Notes under the pieces: model-generated
What the model was told of the DNA's origin: nothing
The model's database searches: none
Seen by the model: the letters and a program-made list of their open reading frames with translations, nothing else
From: Streptomyces cellostaticus
GTDB lineage: Bacteria > Actinomycetota > Actinomycetes > Streptomycetales > Streptomycetaceae
Length of the DNA: 64,000 nt
Assembly (NCBI RefSeq): GCF_001513965.1
Contig: NZ_KQ948019.1
Coordinates: 62,001-126,000, forward strand
Direction: 5' to 3'
Shown: positions 17,401 to 27,358 of the stretch, piece after piece
Layout: the number at the start of each line of letters is the position of its first letter
Numbering within the stretch: position 1 is the stretch's first letter
Translations under genes and position numbers: made by a program

Positions 17401-20400
17401 ATGGCCTCGTTGCCCACGTCCCCTTCCGCCGACAGCCGGATCCGTGTGTCCGCGCTCCGAGAGGCACTCGCCACCCGCGTGGTGGTCGCCGACGGAGCCA
17501 TGGGCACCATGCTCCAGGCCCAGGACCCCACCCTCGAGGACTTCGAAAACCTCGAAGGCTGCAACGAGATCCTCAACCTCACCCGGCCGGACATCGTCCG
17601 TTCGGTCCACGACGCCTACTTCGCGGTGGGTGTCGACTGTGTGGAGACCAACACCTTCGGCGCCAACCACACCGCCATGGCGGAGTACGAGATCGCCGAC
17701 CGGGTCCACGAGCTGTCCGAGGCCGGCGCCCGCATCGCCCGCGACGTCGCCGACGAGTACGCCGCCCGGGACGGCCGGACCCGCTGGGTGCTGGGCTCCG
17801 TCGGCCCCGGCACCAAGCTGCCCACCCTCGGCCACATCGGCTACCCCACCATCCGGGACGGCTACCAGGTCAACGCCGAGGGCCTGCTCGCCGGCGGTGC
17901 CGACGCCCTGATCATCGAGACCACGCAGGACCTGCTCCAGACCAAGGCCTCCGTCCTCGGTTCCCGGCGCGCGATGGAGGCCCTCGGCGTCGAGGTGCCG
18001 CTGCTCGTCTCGATGGCGTTCGAAACCACCGGCACCATGCTGCTGGGCTCCGAGATCGGCGCGGCGCTGACCGCCCTGGAACCGCTCGGCATCGACATGA
18101 TCGGCCTGAACTGCTCGACCGGTCCGGCCGAGATGAGCGAGCACCTGCGCTACCTCACCCGGCACTCGCGCATCCCGCTGCTGTGCATGCCCAACGCAGG
18201 CCTGCCGATCCTCACCAAGGACGGCGCCCACTTCCCGCTCGGCCCCGAAGGCCTGGCGGACGCCCAGGAGAACTTCGTACGGGACTACGGCCTCTCCCTC
18301 ATCGGCGGCTGCTGCGGCACCACCCCCGAGCATCTGCGCCAGGTCGTCGAGCGCGCCCAGGGCCTCACCCCGACCGCGCGCGACCCGCGGCCCGAGCCGG
18401 GCGCCGCCTCCCTCTACCAGACGGTGCCGTTCCGCCAGGACACCTCCTACCTGGCCATCGGCGAGCGCACCAACGCCAACGGCTCCAAGAAGTTCCGCGA
18501 GGCCATGCTCGCGGGCCGCTGGGACGACTGCGTGGAGATGGCGCGCGAGCAGATCCGCGAGGGCGCGCACATGCTCGACCTGTGCGTGGACTACGTCGGC
18601 CGGGACGGCGTCGCCGACATGGAGGAGCTGGCCGGCCGCTTCGCCACCGCCTCCACCCTGCCGATCGTCCTCGACTCCACCGAGGTCGACGTCATCGAGG
18701 CGGGCCTGGAGAAGCTCGGCGGCCGCGCGGTGATCAACTCCGTCAACTACGAGGACGGCGACGGCCCCGAGTCCCGCTTCGCGAAGGTCACCAGGCTCGC
18801 GCAGGAGCACGGCGCCGCCCTGATCGCGCTGACCATCGACGAGGAGGGCCAGGCCCGCACCCCCGAGAAGAAGGTCGAGATCGCCGAACGGCTGATCGCC
18901 GACCTGACCGGGAACTGGGGCATCATCGAGGACGACATCCTCATCGACACCCTGACCTTCACCATCTGCACCGGTCAGGAGGAGTCCCGGGGAGACGGCA
19001 TCGCCACCATCGAGGCGATCCGCGAGCTGAAGAAGCGGCACCCGGCCGTGCAGACCACGCTGGGCCTGTCCAACATCTCCTTCGGCCTCAACCCGGCCGC
19101 CCGCATCCTCCTCAACTCCGTCTTCCTGGACGAGTGCGTCAAGGCGGGCCTGGACTCGGCGATCGTGCACGCCTCCAAGATCCTGCCCATCGCCCGGTTC
19201 TCCGAGGAAGAGGTCACCACCGCCCTCGACCTGATCCACGACCGCCGCCGCGAGGGCTACGACCCCCTCCAGAAGCTCATGCAGCTCTTCGAGGGCGCCA
19301 CCGCGAAGTCCCTGAAGGCCGGCAAGGCCGAGGAACTGGCCGCGCTGCCGCTCGAGGAGCGCCTCAAGCGCCGCATCATCGACGGCGAGAAGAACGGCCT
19401 GGAGCAGGACCTGGACGCGGCCCTCCAGGACCGGCCCGCCCTCGACATCGTCAACGAAACCCTCCTGGACGGCATGAAGGTCGTCGGCGAACTGTTCGGC
19501 TCCGGCCAGATGCAGCTGCCGTTCGTCCTCCAGTCCGCCGAGGTCATGAAGGCGGCCGTCGCCTACCTCGAACCGCACATGGAGAAGTCGGACGCCGAGG
19601 GCAAGGGCACGATCGTCCTGGCCACCGTGCGCGGTGACGTGCACGACATCGGCAAGAACCTCGTGGACATCATCCTGTCCAACAACGGCTACAACGTGGT
19701 CAACCTCGGCATCAAGCAGCCCGTCTCCGCGATCCTGGAGGCGGCCGAGGAGCACAAGGCCGACGTGATCGGCATGTCGGGGCTGCTGGTGAAGTCCACG
19801 GTGATCATGAAGGAGAACCTGGAGGAGCTCAACCAGCGCAAGCTGGCGGCGACCTACCCGGTGATCCTCGGCGGCGCCGCCCTCACCCGCGCCTACGTCG
19901 AACAGGACCTGCACGAGATCTACGAGGGAGAGGTCCGCTACGCCCGCGACGCCTTCGAGGGCCTGCGCCTGATGGACGCCCTGATCGGCGTCAAGCGGGG
20001 CGTGCCCGGCGCGCAGCTGCCCGAGCTGAAGCAGCGCCGGGTCCGCCAGGCGGCCGCCGTCGAGGTCGAGGAGCGGCCCGAGGAGGGCCACGTCCGCTCC
20101 GACGTCGCCACCGACAACCCCGTGCCGGCCCCGCCGTTCTGGGACACCCGGGTCATCAAGGGCATCCAGCTCAAGGAGTATGCGAGCTGGCTGGACGAGG
20201 GCGCGCTGTTCAAGGGCCAGTGGGGCCTGAAGCAGGCCCGCACCGGCGAGGGGCCGACGTACGAGGAACTCGTCGAGACCGAGGGCCGCCCCCGCCTGCG
20301 CGGACTGCTCGACAAGCTCCAGACGGAGAACCTCCTGGAAGCCGCCGTCGTCTACGGCTACTTCCCCTGCGTCTCCAAGGACGACGACCTGATCATCCTG

Positions 20401-20916
20401 GACGAGCGCGGCAACGAGCGCACCCGCTTCACCTTCCCGCGCCAGCGCCGCGGCCGCCGGCTGTGCCTGGCCGACTTCTTCCGCCCGGAGGAGTCGGGCG
20501 AGACGGACGTCGTCGGCCTCCAGGTGGTCACCGTCGGCTCCCGCATCGGCGAGCAGACCGCCAGGCTCTTCGAGTCGAACTCCTACCGCGACTACCTCGA
20601 ACTGCACGGACTGTCCGTGCAGTTGGCGGAGGCGCTCGCCGAGTACTGGCACGCCCGTGTCCGCGCCGAACTCGGCTTCGCCGGCGAGGACCCGGCCGGC
20701 ATCGAGGACATGTTCGCCCTGAAGTACCGCGGCGCCCGCTTCTCCCTCGGCTACGGCGCCTGCCCCAACCTGGAGGACCGCTCCAAGATCTCCGAACTCC
20801 TCGGGCCCGAGCGGATCGGCGTCCACCTGTCCGAGGAGTTCCAGCTGCACCCGGAACAGTCCACCGACGCGATCGTGATCCACCACCCGGAGGCGAAGTA
20901 CTTCAATGCACGGTGA
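17401..20916 (+). CDS. metH: Cobalamin-dependent methionine synthase
   Basis: Transfers the methyl group of methyltetrahydrofolate to homocysteine through cobalamin; 1171 residues, full length for the family. Domains in order: homocysteine/zinc domain (1-340, C304-C305 in GGCCGTT), pterin-binding domain (about 350-640, GERTNANGSKKF), cobalamin cap and Rossmann domain (about 650-880, with D746-x-H748-x-x-G751), and AdoMet activation domain (about 910-1171, RFSLGYGACPNLEDR). GGGAG lies 8 bases before ATG 17401. It is divergent from gylR across 299 bases in which no B12 or SAH riboswitch was recognised. The gene yields methionine de novo, complementing the salvage genes upstream. Confidence 0.96.
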   Translation: MASLPTSPSADSRIRVSALREALATRVVVADGAMGTMLQAQDPTLEDFENLEGCNEILNLTRPDIVRSVHDAYFAVGVDCVETNTFGANHTAMAEYEIADRVHELSEAGARIARDVADEYAARDGRTRWVLGSVGPGTKLPTLGHIGYPTIRDGYQVNAEGLLAGGADALIIETTQDLLQTKASVLGSRRAMEALGVEVPLLVSMAFETTGTMLLGSEIGAALTALEPLGIDMIGLNCSTGPAEMSEHLRYLTRHSRIPLLCMPNAGLPILTKDGAHFPLGPEGLADAQENFVRDYGLSLIGGCCGTTPEHLRQVVERAQGLTPTARDPRPEPGAASLYQTVPFRQDTSYLAIGERTNANGSKKFREAMLAGRWDDCVEMAREQIREGAHMLDLCVDYVGRDGVADMEELAGRFATASTLPIVLDSTEVDVIEAGLEKLGGRAVINSVNYEDGDGPESRFAKVTRLAQEHGAALIALTIDEEGQARTPEKKVEIAERLIADLTGNWGIIEDDILIDTLTFTICTGQEESRGDGIATIEAIRELKKRHPAVQTTLGLSNISFGLNPAARILLNSVFLDECVKAGLDSAIVHASKILPIARFSEEEVTTALDLIHDRRREGYDPLQKLMQLFEGATAKSLKAGKAEELAALPLEERLKRRIIDGEKNGLEQDLDAALQDRPALDIVNETLLDGMKVVGELFGSGQMQLPFVLQSAEVMKAAVAYLEPHMEKSDAEGKGTIVLATVRGDVHDIGKNLVDIILSNNGYNVVNLGIKQPVSAILEAAEEHKADVIGMSGLLVKSTVIMKENLEELNQRKLAATYPVILGGAALTRAYVEQDLHEIYEGEVRYARDAFEGLRLMDALIGVKRGVPGAQLPELKQRRVRQAAAVEVEERPEEGHVRSDVATDNPVPAPPFWDTRVIKGIQLKEYASWLDEGALFKGQWGLKQARTGEGPTYEELVETEGRPRLRGLLDKLQTENLLEAAVVYGYFPCVSKDDDLIILDERGNERTRFTFPRQRRGRRLCLADFFRPEESGETDVVGLQVVTVGSRIGEQTARLFESNSYRDYLELHGLSVQLAEALAEYWHARVRAELGFAGEDPAGIEDMFALKYRGARFSLGYGACPNLEDRSKISELLGPERIGVHLSEEFQLHPEQSTDAIVIHHPEAKYFNAR

Positions 20917-20969
20917 GGCGCGCCGCACAGCACGCTGATCCGATAAGACGTACACTGGTCGGTCCATTG

Positions 20970-21000
20970 CAGGCCGGTTCCCTGTCCGGGAACCGGCCTG
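20970..21000 (+). terminator. Hairpin between metH and the HAD gene
   Basis: CAGGCCGGTTCCC (20970-20982) and GGGAACCGGCCTG (20988-21000) form a perfect 13-bp stem with a 5-base loop. TACACT at 20951-20956, 14 bases before the stem, could be a -10 box, in which case the hairpin lies in the leader of the downstream gene. Confidence 0.65.
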
Positions 21001-21026
21001 GCCGTCCCTCAAGGAGGTGCGCCAGG

Positions 21027-21728
21027 ATGACCAGCACGGTCCCCGCGCTCGGAACCCGTACTGCCGAAGGCTCAGCCCTGCAGGCGGTGCTCCTCGACAT
21101 GGACGGCACCCTGGTGGACACCGAGGGCTTCTGGTGGGACGTCGAGGTCGAGGTCTTCGCCGCCCTCGGCCACACCCTGGACGAGACCTGGCGCCATGTC
21201 GTGGTCGGCGGTCCCATGACCCGCAGCGCGGGGTTCCTGATCGAGGCCACCGGCGCCGACATCACCCTCGCCGAGCTCACGACGCTGCTCAACGACGGGT
21301 TCGAGGACCGCATCGGCCGCGCCCTGCCGCTCATGCCGGGCGCCGCCCGGCTGCTCGCCGAGCTCTACGAGTACGAGATCCCGACCGCCCTGGTCTCCGC
21401 CTCGCACCGGCGCATCATCGACCGCGTACTGGCCTCCCTCGGCCCCCAGCACTTCGCCCTGACCGTGGCCGGCGACGAGGTCTCGCGCACCAAGCCGTAC
21501 CCGGACCCGTATCTGCTCGCCGCCGCCGGCCTCGGAGCCGATCCGGCCAGGTGTGCGGTGATCGAAGACACCGCGACCGGCGTCGAGGCCGCGGAGGCCG
21601 CGGGCTGCCGGGTGGTCGCCGTGCCCTCGGTGGCACCCATCGCGCCGGCCGGCCGGCGCACTGTCGTGACCTCCCTGGAAGAGGTCGACCTGGCATTTCT
21701 GCGCGGCCTGATGACGGAAATGCGCTAG
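21027..21728 (+). CDS. HAD superfamily hydrolase (subfamily IA)
   Basis: Predicted small-molecule phosphatase or sugar-phosphate mutase of 233 residues. HAD motif I is LLDMDGTLVDTE, motif II is in TALVSASHR, motif III is the lysine of SRTKPYPDPYL, and motif IV is CAVIEDTATGVEAAEAAG. The cap domain between motifs I and II is of the small helical type found in beta-phosphoglucomutase-like enzymes. AAGGAGG lies about 8 bases before ATG 21027. The substrate cannot be told from sequence; co-direction with metH does not point to a specific metabolite. Confidence 0.85.
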   Translation: MTSTVPALGTRTAEGSALQAVLLDMDGTLVDTEGFWWDVEVEVFAALGHTLDETWRHVVVGGPMTRSAGFLIEATGADITLAELTTLLNDGFEDRIGRALPLMPGAARLLAELYEYEIPTALVSASHRRIIDRVLASLGPQHFALTVAGDEVSRTKPYPDPYLLAAAGLGADPARCAVIEDTATGVEAAEAAGCRVVAVPSVAPIAPAGRRTVVTSLEEVDLAFLRGLMTEMR

Positions 21729-22162
21729 CCGTTCACCCAGCGTACAAAGTCCATTGGACGGGTTGGACAAAAATCCGGGACACTACACCCACGCGGAATT
21801 CGCATCGGGTCGCCCGGCTGAATTGCGGTAACCGCCAACCCAGTTGCAGATGTGACGTTCCCCACGCCTGCTGGGCTCGACAACGTTGCCCAAGTATGCG
21901 GGCCACCCCTGTTCGGGGTGGATCGGCGTGCCCTTGTGTCCCGATTGATGGGATGCTGCACTAATCCTGCCGCTGTCGGGTTTTCGGTGTGTCCGCACCC
22001 GGTTTCACTGCGTGATGGGGCCTCAACTCACGGGGCTGTGAGCCGCCCTGCGCACGCGGACTAATCTCGTCGCGAGAACATCGCCGCAACCCCCCGTGAT
22101 CCGCCGCACCACCCATGCATGCCGGGTACACGGACACGAACAGCTTCTGGAGAAACCCCCGC
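21729..22162. other. Gene-free stretch before the first binding-protein gene
   Basis: No coding pattern is visible in these 434 bases, which are less GC-rich than the surroundings. A short perfect hairpin CCACCCC/GGGGTGG lies at 21903-21921. TAATCT near 22062 is a possible -10 box for the downstream lipoprotein gene. A related ACTAATC is seen near 21959. Nothing else was recognised. Confidence 0.4.
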
Positions 22163-23767
22163 ATGAACCGCAAGACTTTGGTGCTGCCGGCAGTGGCCGG
22201 CCTGCTCACGCCGGTTCTCGCCGCATGCGGCGGATCCGACAGCGGGAGCAAGAGCGGCGACGCCATCGTCGTGGGCACCACGGACCGGTTCACCGCCACG
22301 AGCGACGCCCCCGCGCCCGTCGACCCCGCCTACGCCTACGACGTCGGCACCTGGAACATCCTGCGCCAGACCGTGCAGACCCTGATGACCCAGCCCAAGG
22401 GCGAGGGCGACCCCGTGCCGGACGCCGCCGAGAGCTGTGCCTTCACCGACAGCGGCAACGAGCGCTACGCCTGCAAGCTGCGCGCCGACCTGAAGTTCGC
22501 GAACGGCGACGACGTCACGGCCGCGGACGTCAAGTACTCCATCGAGCGCGCGCTGCACCTCAAGGCCGACAGTGGTGTCTCCGCCCTGCTGAACACCATC
22601 GACACGGTCGAGACCCAGGGCGAACGCGAGGTCATCTTCCACCTCAAGACGGCCGACGCCACCTTCCCGTACAAGCTGTCCACCCCGGTCGCGGGCATCA
22701 TCAACCCCCAGGACTACCCGAAGGGCAAGCTGCGCGACGGCTTCGAGGTCGACGGCTCCGGCCCCTACACCTTCAAGGCCGACGTCGAGAACAACGCGAT
22801 CGTCAGCGCCACCTTCACCAAGAACCCCTCCTACAAGGGCTATGTGAAGGTGAACAACGACAAGGTCGTGATGCGCGCCTACGACGACGCGGACGCCATG
22901 GGCACCGCCATCGACAAGGGCGAGATCGACGTCATGTCCCGCACCATGTCGCCGGCGCAGATCCAGAAGCTCGACAGCGGCTCCGACTCCAAGGTCGACC
23001 TGGTCGACATGCCGGGCCTGGAAATCCGCTACCTGGCCTTCAACACCAACGCGCCCAGCGTGAAGAACAAGGCCGTCCGCCAGGCCATGGCCCAGCTCAT
23101 CAACCGCGGCGAGATCGCCTCCAAGGTGTACGGCACCCAGGCCGAGCCGCTGTACTCGATGGTCCCGGCCACCCTTACCGGCCACTCCAACTCGTTCTTC
23201 AACAAGTACGGCAACCCCAGCGCCGCCAAGGCGAAGGACCTGCTCACCAAGGCCGGCATCACCACCCCGGTCAAGCTGACGCTGCACTACACCACCGACC
23301 ACTACGGCTCGGCCACCAAGCAGGAGTTCGAGATCCTGCAGAAGCAGCTCAACGACAGCGGCCTGTTCGACGCCACGATCCAGGGCCACCCCTGGGCGGA
23401 CTTCCGGCCCGCCGAGCGCAAGGGCCAGTACGACGTCTACGGCATGGGCTGGTTCCCCGACTTCCCCGACGCCGACAACTTCCTCGCGCCCTTCCTCGAC
23501 AAGGACAACTTCCTGGGCTCGCCGTACTCGAACAGCGCGATCCAGCGGACCCTGATCCCGGAGTCCCGGCGCGAGGCCGACCGGCTCAACGCCGCCAAGA
23601 GCCTGACCGAGATTCAGGACACCGTCGCCGAGGACGTCCCCGTGCTGCCGCTGTGGCAGGGCAAGCAGTACGTCGCCGCGCGGGACAACATCACGGGCGT
23701 CTCCTACGCCCTCAACTCCTCCTCGACGCTTCAGCTGTGGGAGCTCGGCCGCGGTGTGAGCGGCTGA
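22163..23767 (+). CDS. ABC-type solute-binding lipoprotein, family 5 (peptide/nickel type)
   Basis: Extracytoplasmic substrate-binding protein of 534 residues. The N-terminus has a lipoprotein signal (MNRKTLVLPAVAGLL) ending in the lipobox LAAC at about residues 18-21, so the mature protein is membrane-anchored. The family-5 fold is shown by KLRADLKFANGDDVTAADVKYSIERAL, GSGPYTFK, IQGHPWADF and a C-terminal ending in VLPLWQGKQYVAARDNITG. GGAGA lies about 10 bases before the ATG. No permease or ATPase gene adjoins it, so it must use a distant transporter or act as a sensor. Confidence 0.9.
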   Translation: MNRKTLVLPAVAGLLTPVLAACGGSDSGSKSGDAIVVGTTDRFTATSDAPAPVDPAYAYDVGTWNILRQTVQTLMTQPKGEGDPVPDAAESCAFTDSGNERYACKLRADLKFANGDDVTAADVKYSIERALHLKADSGVSALLNTIDTVETQGEREVIFHLKTADATFPYKLSTPVAGIINPQDYPKGKLRDGFEVDGSGPYTFKADVENNAIVSATFTKNPSYKGYVKVNNDKVVMRAYDDADAMGTAIDKGEIDVMSRTMSPAQIQKLDSGSDSKVDLVDMPGLEIRYLAFNTNAPSVKNKAVRQAMAQLINRGEIASKVYGTQAEPLYSMVPATLTGHSNSFFNKYGNPSAAKAKDLLTKAGITTPVKLTLHYTTDHYGSATKQEFEILQKQLNDSGLFDATIQGHPWADFRPAERKGQYDVYGMGWFPDFPDADNFLAPFLDKDNFLGSPYSNSAIQRTLIPESRREADRLNAAKSLTEIQDTVAEDVPVLPLWQGKQYVAARDNITGVSYALNSSSTLQLWELGRGVSG

Positions 23768-23779
23768 CGTCTCTCCTCA

Positions 23780-23820
23780 GGGGTGTCTTCACGTCGCCGA
23801 CAGGATCCGGAAGACACCCC
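23780..23820 (+). terminator. Hairpin between the two binding-protein genes
   Basis: GGGGTGTCTTC (23780-23790) pairs perfectly with GAAGACACCCC (23810-23820) over a 19-base loop. It could end the first transcript or attenuate read-through into the second gene. Confidence 0.6.
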
Positions 23821-23879
23821 CTCTGTCCGGGGCGCGGAACGGGGGCCCCGGATGACGAACCGACGACAAGGCACATGCA

Positions 23880-25460
23880 GTGAACATGCGCAACCAGTGG
23901 CCGGTCCTGCCCATCGTGGCGGGGCTGGCCTCAGGCCTGTTGACCGGCTGCGGCTCGGAGAACGGCGCGTCCGGGGGCTCCGGCTCCTCCGTGGTGATGG
24001 GGATGTCCGACGACGTCCTCGCCACGGACCCGGCCTCCGGCTACGACCCCGGCTCCTGGCTGTTGTTCAACAACGTCTTCCAGTCGCTGCTCAGTTTCCC
24101 CAAGGGCGCCACCGAGCCCCAGCCGGAGGCGGCGAAGGACTGCTCCTTCACCGACGGCCAGGCCATGGTCTACCGGTGCGAGCTCAAGCCCGGCCTGAAG
24201 TTCAGCAACGGCGACGGCCTCACCGCCGAGGACGTGAAGTTCTCCTTCGACCGCATGCTGAAGATCAACGACACCGCAGGCCCGGCGATCATGTTCCCCA
24301 TGCTGGACAAGGTCGAGGCACCGGACGCGAAGACCGTCGTCTTCAAGCTGAAGGTCCCCGACGCCACCTTCCCCAGCAAGATCGCCTCCGGTGCCGGCTC
24401 CATCGTCGACCACCGGCAGTACGACGCGAACGGCCTGCGCACCGACGACAAGGCCGTCGGCTCGGGGCCCTACAAGCTGGACTCCTTCGGCAAGGACGAG
24501 GCGGTCTTCTCCGTCAACTCCGACTACCAGGGCACCGCCAAGGCCAAGAACTCCGGCGTCACCCTGAAGTTCTTCCACGGTGACCGCACCGCCCTGAAGA
24601 AGGCCCTCGAAGACGGCGACATCGACCTCGCCTACCGTGGCCTGACCGCGACCGACATCGCCGACCTCGACAAGCAGGACGGCAGCAAGGGCGTCGACGT
24701 CATCGAGGGCAGCAGCGCCGAGGTCCAGCACCTGGTCTTCAACATGAAGGACCCGGTCGCCGGCAAGCTCGGCGTCCGCAAGGCCATGGCCTACCTCATC
24801 GACCGCGACGCCCTCGTCAAGAACGTCTACCAGGGCACCGCCACCCCGCTGTACTCGATCATCCCGGCGGGCATCGCCGGCCACAACACGGCCTTCTTCG
24901 ACACCTACGGCGCCCGCCCCTCCCGGGACAAGGCCGCCGCCGCGCTGCGCGCCGGCGGCATCACCGGCAAGGTCAAGCTCACCCTCTGGTCCACGCCGTC
25001 GCGCTACGGCCCCGCCACCGACGAGGAACTGAAGGCCATCGCCGGCCAGCTCAACGCCAGCGGACTGTTCCAGGCCGACGTCAAGTCCGTCGCCTTCGAC
25101 CGGTACGAGAAGGACATCGCCCAGGGCCGCTACGGCGTGTACGTGAAGGGCTGGGTGCCCGACTATCCGGACGCCGACAACTTCACGGCGCCGTTCTTCG
25201 GCAAGGGCAACGTGCTCAGCAACCACTACAGCAACAGCACGATCACCGGCACCCTCATCCCCGGCACGGCCGCGCAGAGCGACCGCGCCGCCACCGACCA
25301 GGACTTCGGAAAGCTCCAGGACATCGTCGCCGACGAAATGCCCGTCCTGCCGGTCTGGCAGGCCAAGCAGTACGCGGTCGCCCGCGACGGCGTCTACGGC
25401 CTGGAGTACTGCCTGGACGCCTCGACGGTGTTCCGGTTCTGGGAACTGAGCAAGGGCTGA
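23880..25460 (+). CDS. Second ABC-type solute-binding lipoprotein, family 5
   Basis: Paralogue of the preceding gene, 526 residues. Lipoprotein signal ends in the lipobox LLTGC near residues 20-24. Conserved blocks parallel the first copy: CELKPGLKFSNGDGLTAEDVKFSFDRML, GSGPYKLDSF and VLPVWQAKQYAVARDGVYG. GTG 23880 was chosen since AAGG lies 8 bases before it; ATG 23886 is too far from that site. The two genes probably arose by an old tandem duplication and now differ throughout, suggesting different ligands. No membrane components are nearby. Confidence 0.9.
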   Translation: MNMRNQWPVLPIVAGLASGLLTGCGSENGASGGSGSSVVMGMSDDVLATDPASGYDPGSWLLFNNVFQSLLSFPKGATEPQPEAAKDCSFTDGQAMVYRCELKPGLKFSNGDGLTAEDVKFSFDRMLKINDTAGPAIMFPMLDKVEAPDAKTVVFKLKVPDATFPSKIASGAGSIVDHRQYDANGLRTDDKAVGSGPYKLDSFGKDEAVFSVNSDYQGTAKAKNSGVTLKFFHGDRTALKKALEDGDIDLAYRGLTATDIADLDKQDGSKGVDVIEGSSAEVQHLVFNMKDPVAGKLGVRKAMAYLIDRDALVKNVYQGTATPLYSIIPAGIAGHNTAFFDTYGARPSRDKAAAALRAGGITGKVKLTLWSTPSRYGPATDEELKAIAGQLNASGLFQADVKSVAFDRYEKDIAQGRYGVYVKGWVPDYPDADNFTAPFFGKGNVLSNHYSNSTITGTLIPGTAAQSDRAATDQDFGKLQDIVADEMPVLPVWQAKQYAVARDGVYGLEYCLDASTVFRFWELSKG

Positions 25461-25483
25461 CCACCGCCCGGCCCGGCCATGCG

Positions 25484-25518
25484 AAGGGCGCCCTTCTCCA
25501 CGGGGGAGGGGCGCCCTT
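25484..25518. terminator. Bidirectional terminator
   Basis: AAGGGCGCCC (25484-25493) pairs perfectly with GGGCGCCCTT (25509-25518), between the second binding-protein gene and the convergent response regulator gene. Confidence 0.75.
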
Positions 25519-25533
25519 GGCGTCGTAGGGGGC

Positions 25534-26205
25534 CTACTGCGCGCCCGGACGCACCAGCCCGCTCTCGTACGCGTACACCGCGGCCTGCACCCGGTCCCTG
25601 AGCCCCAGCTTGGTCAGGACGTGCCCGACATGCGTCTTCACGGTGGTCTCGCTGACGAACAGATCGGCGGCGATCTCCGCGTTGGACAGCCCGCGCGCCA
25701 CCAGCTTCAGCACCTCCACCTCACGGTCGGTGAGGGTGTGCAGGGTGTCCGGCACCGGCTCCTCACCGGAGGGCAGATGCGTGGCGTACTTGTCCAGCAG
25801 ACGACGGGTGATGCTCGGCGCCAGCAGCGCCTCACCGGCCGCGACGACCCGGATCGCCTGCACCAGCTCATGGGCGGGCGCATCCTTCAGCAGGAACCCG
25901 CTCGCCCCGGCCCGCAGCGCCTCCACCACGTACTCGTCCAGGTCGAACGTGGTCAGCACCAGCACCTTCGCCGGACCGTCCCGCCCCGGCCCGGTGATCT
26001 GCCGGGTCGCCTCCACCCCGTCCATCCGCGGCATCCGGATGTCCATCAGCACAACATCCGGCTGCAGGGCTCGCACCTGATCTAGGGCCTGCAAGCCGTC
26101 ACCGGCCTCGCCCACGACCGCGAGATCCTGCTCGGCCTCCAGGATCATCCGGAAACCGGTACGCAGCAGCGGCTGGTCGTCGACGAGTAGGACGCGGATG
26201 GCCAC
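25534..26205 (-). CDS. NarL/FixJ-type response regulator, orphan
   Basis: DNA-binding response regulator of 223 residues. The receiver domain (1-120) has the acidic pair in LLVDDQPLL, the phospho-acceptor Asp in VVLMDIRMPRMDG, a switch Thr in VLVLTTFD and the conserved Lys in FLLKDAP. The LuxR-type helix-turn-helix (about 155-215) reads LTDREVEVLKLVARGLSNAEIAADLFVSETTVKTHV. No histidine kinase gene is adjacent in this window, so its partner is unknown. It ends 74 bases from the binding-protein gene it converges with. Confidence 0.9.
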   Translation of the reverse strand: MAIRVLLVDDQPLLRTGFRMILEAEQDLAVVGEAGDGLQALDQVRALQPDVVLMDIRMPRMDGVEATRQITGPGRDGPAKVLVLTTFDLDEYVVEALRAGASGFLLKDAPAHELVQAIRVVAAGEALLAPSITRRLLDKYATHLPSGEEPVPDTLHTLTDREVEVLKLVARGLSNAEIAADLFVSETTVKTHVGHVLTKLGLRDRVQAAVYAYESGLVRPGAQ

Positions 26206-26219
26206 GTGACACTCCTTCG

Positions 26220-27179
<960 letters not shown>

Positions 27180-27358
27180 GACCACAGACCATACGGCCCG
27201 GCACTGACAGTGACCCAGCCGTCTGCTGCACCGACCGTGCGTCGGCCGGGCAAACACAAGGGGTGCCGGGGCGGAACGCGCCACCACGGCCGCATACCAT
27301 CGACCACAGACCCTTCCGGCCGGCACGGCCCGGAAGACGCTTCGAACGAGGGGACACC

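Noticed and set aside
16765..21012. Very long open frame opposite metH
   Set aside because: It is the mirror of metH codon bias in high-GC DNA; the translation has no recognisable domain and metH itself is complete.
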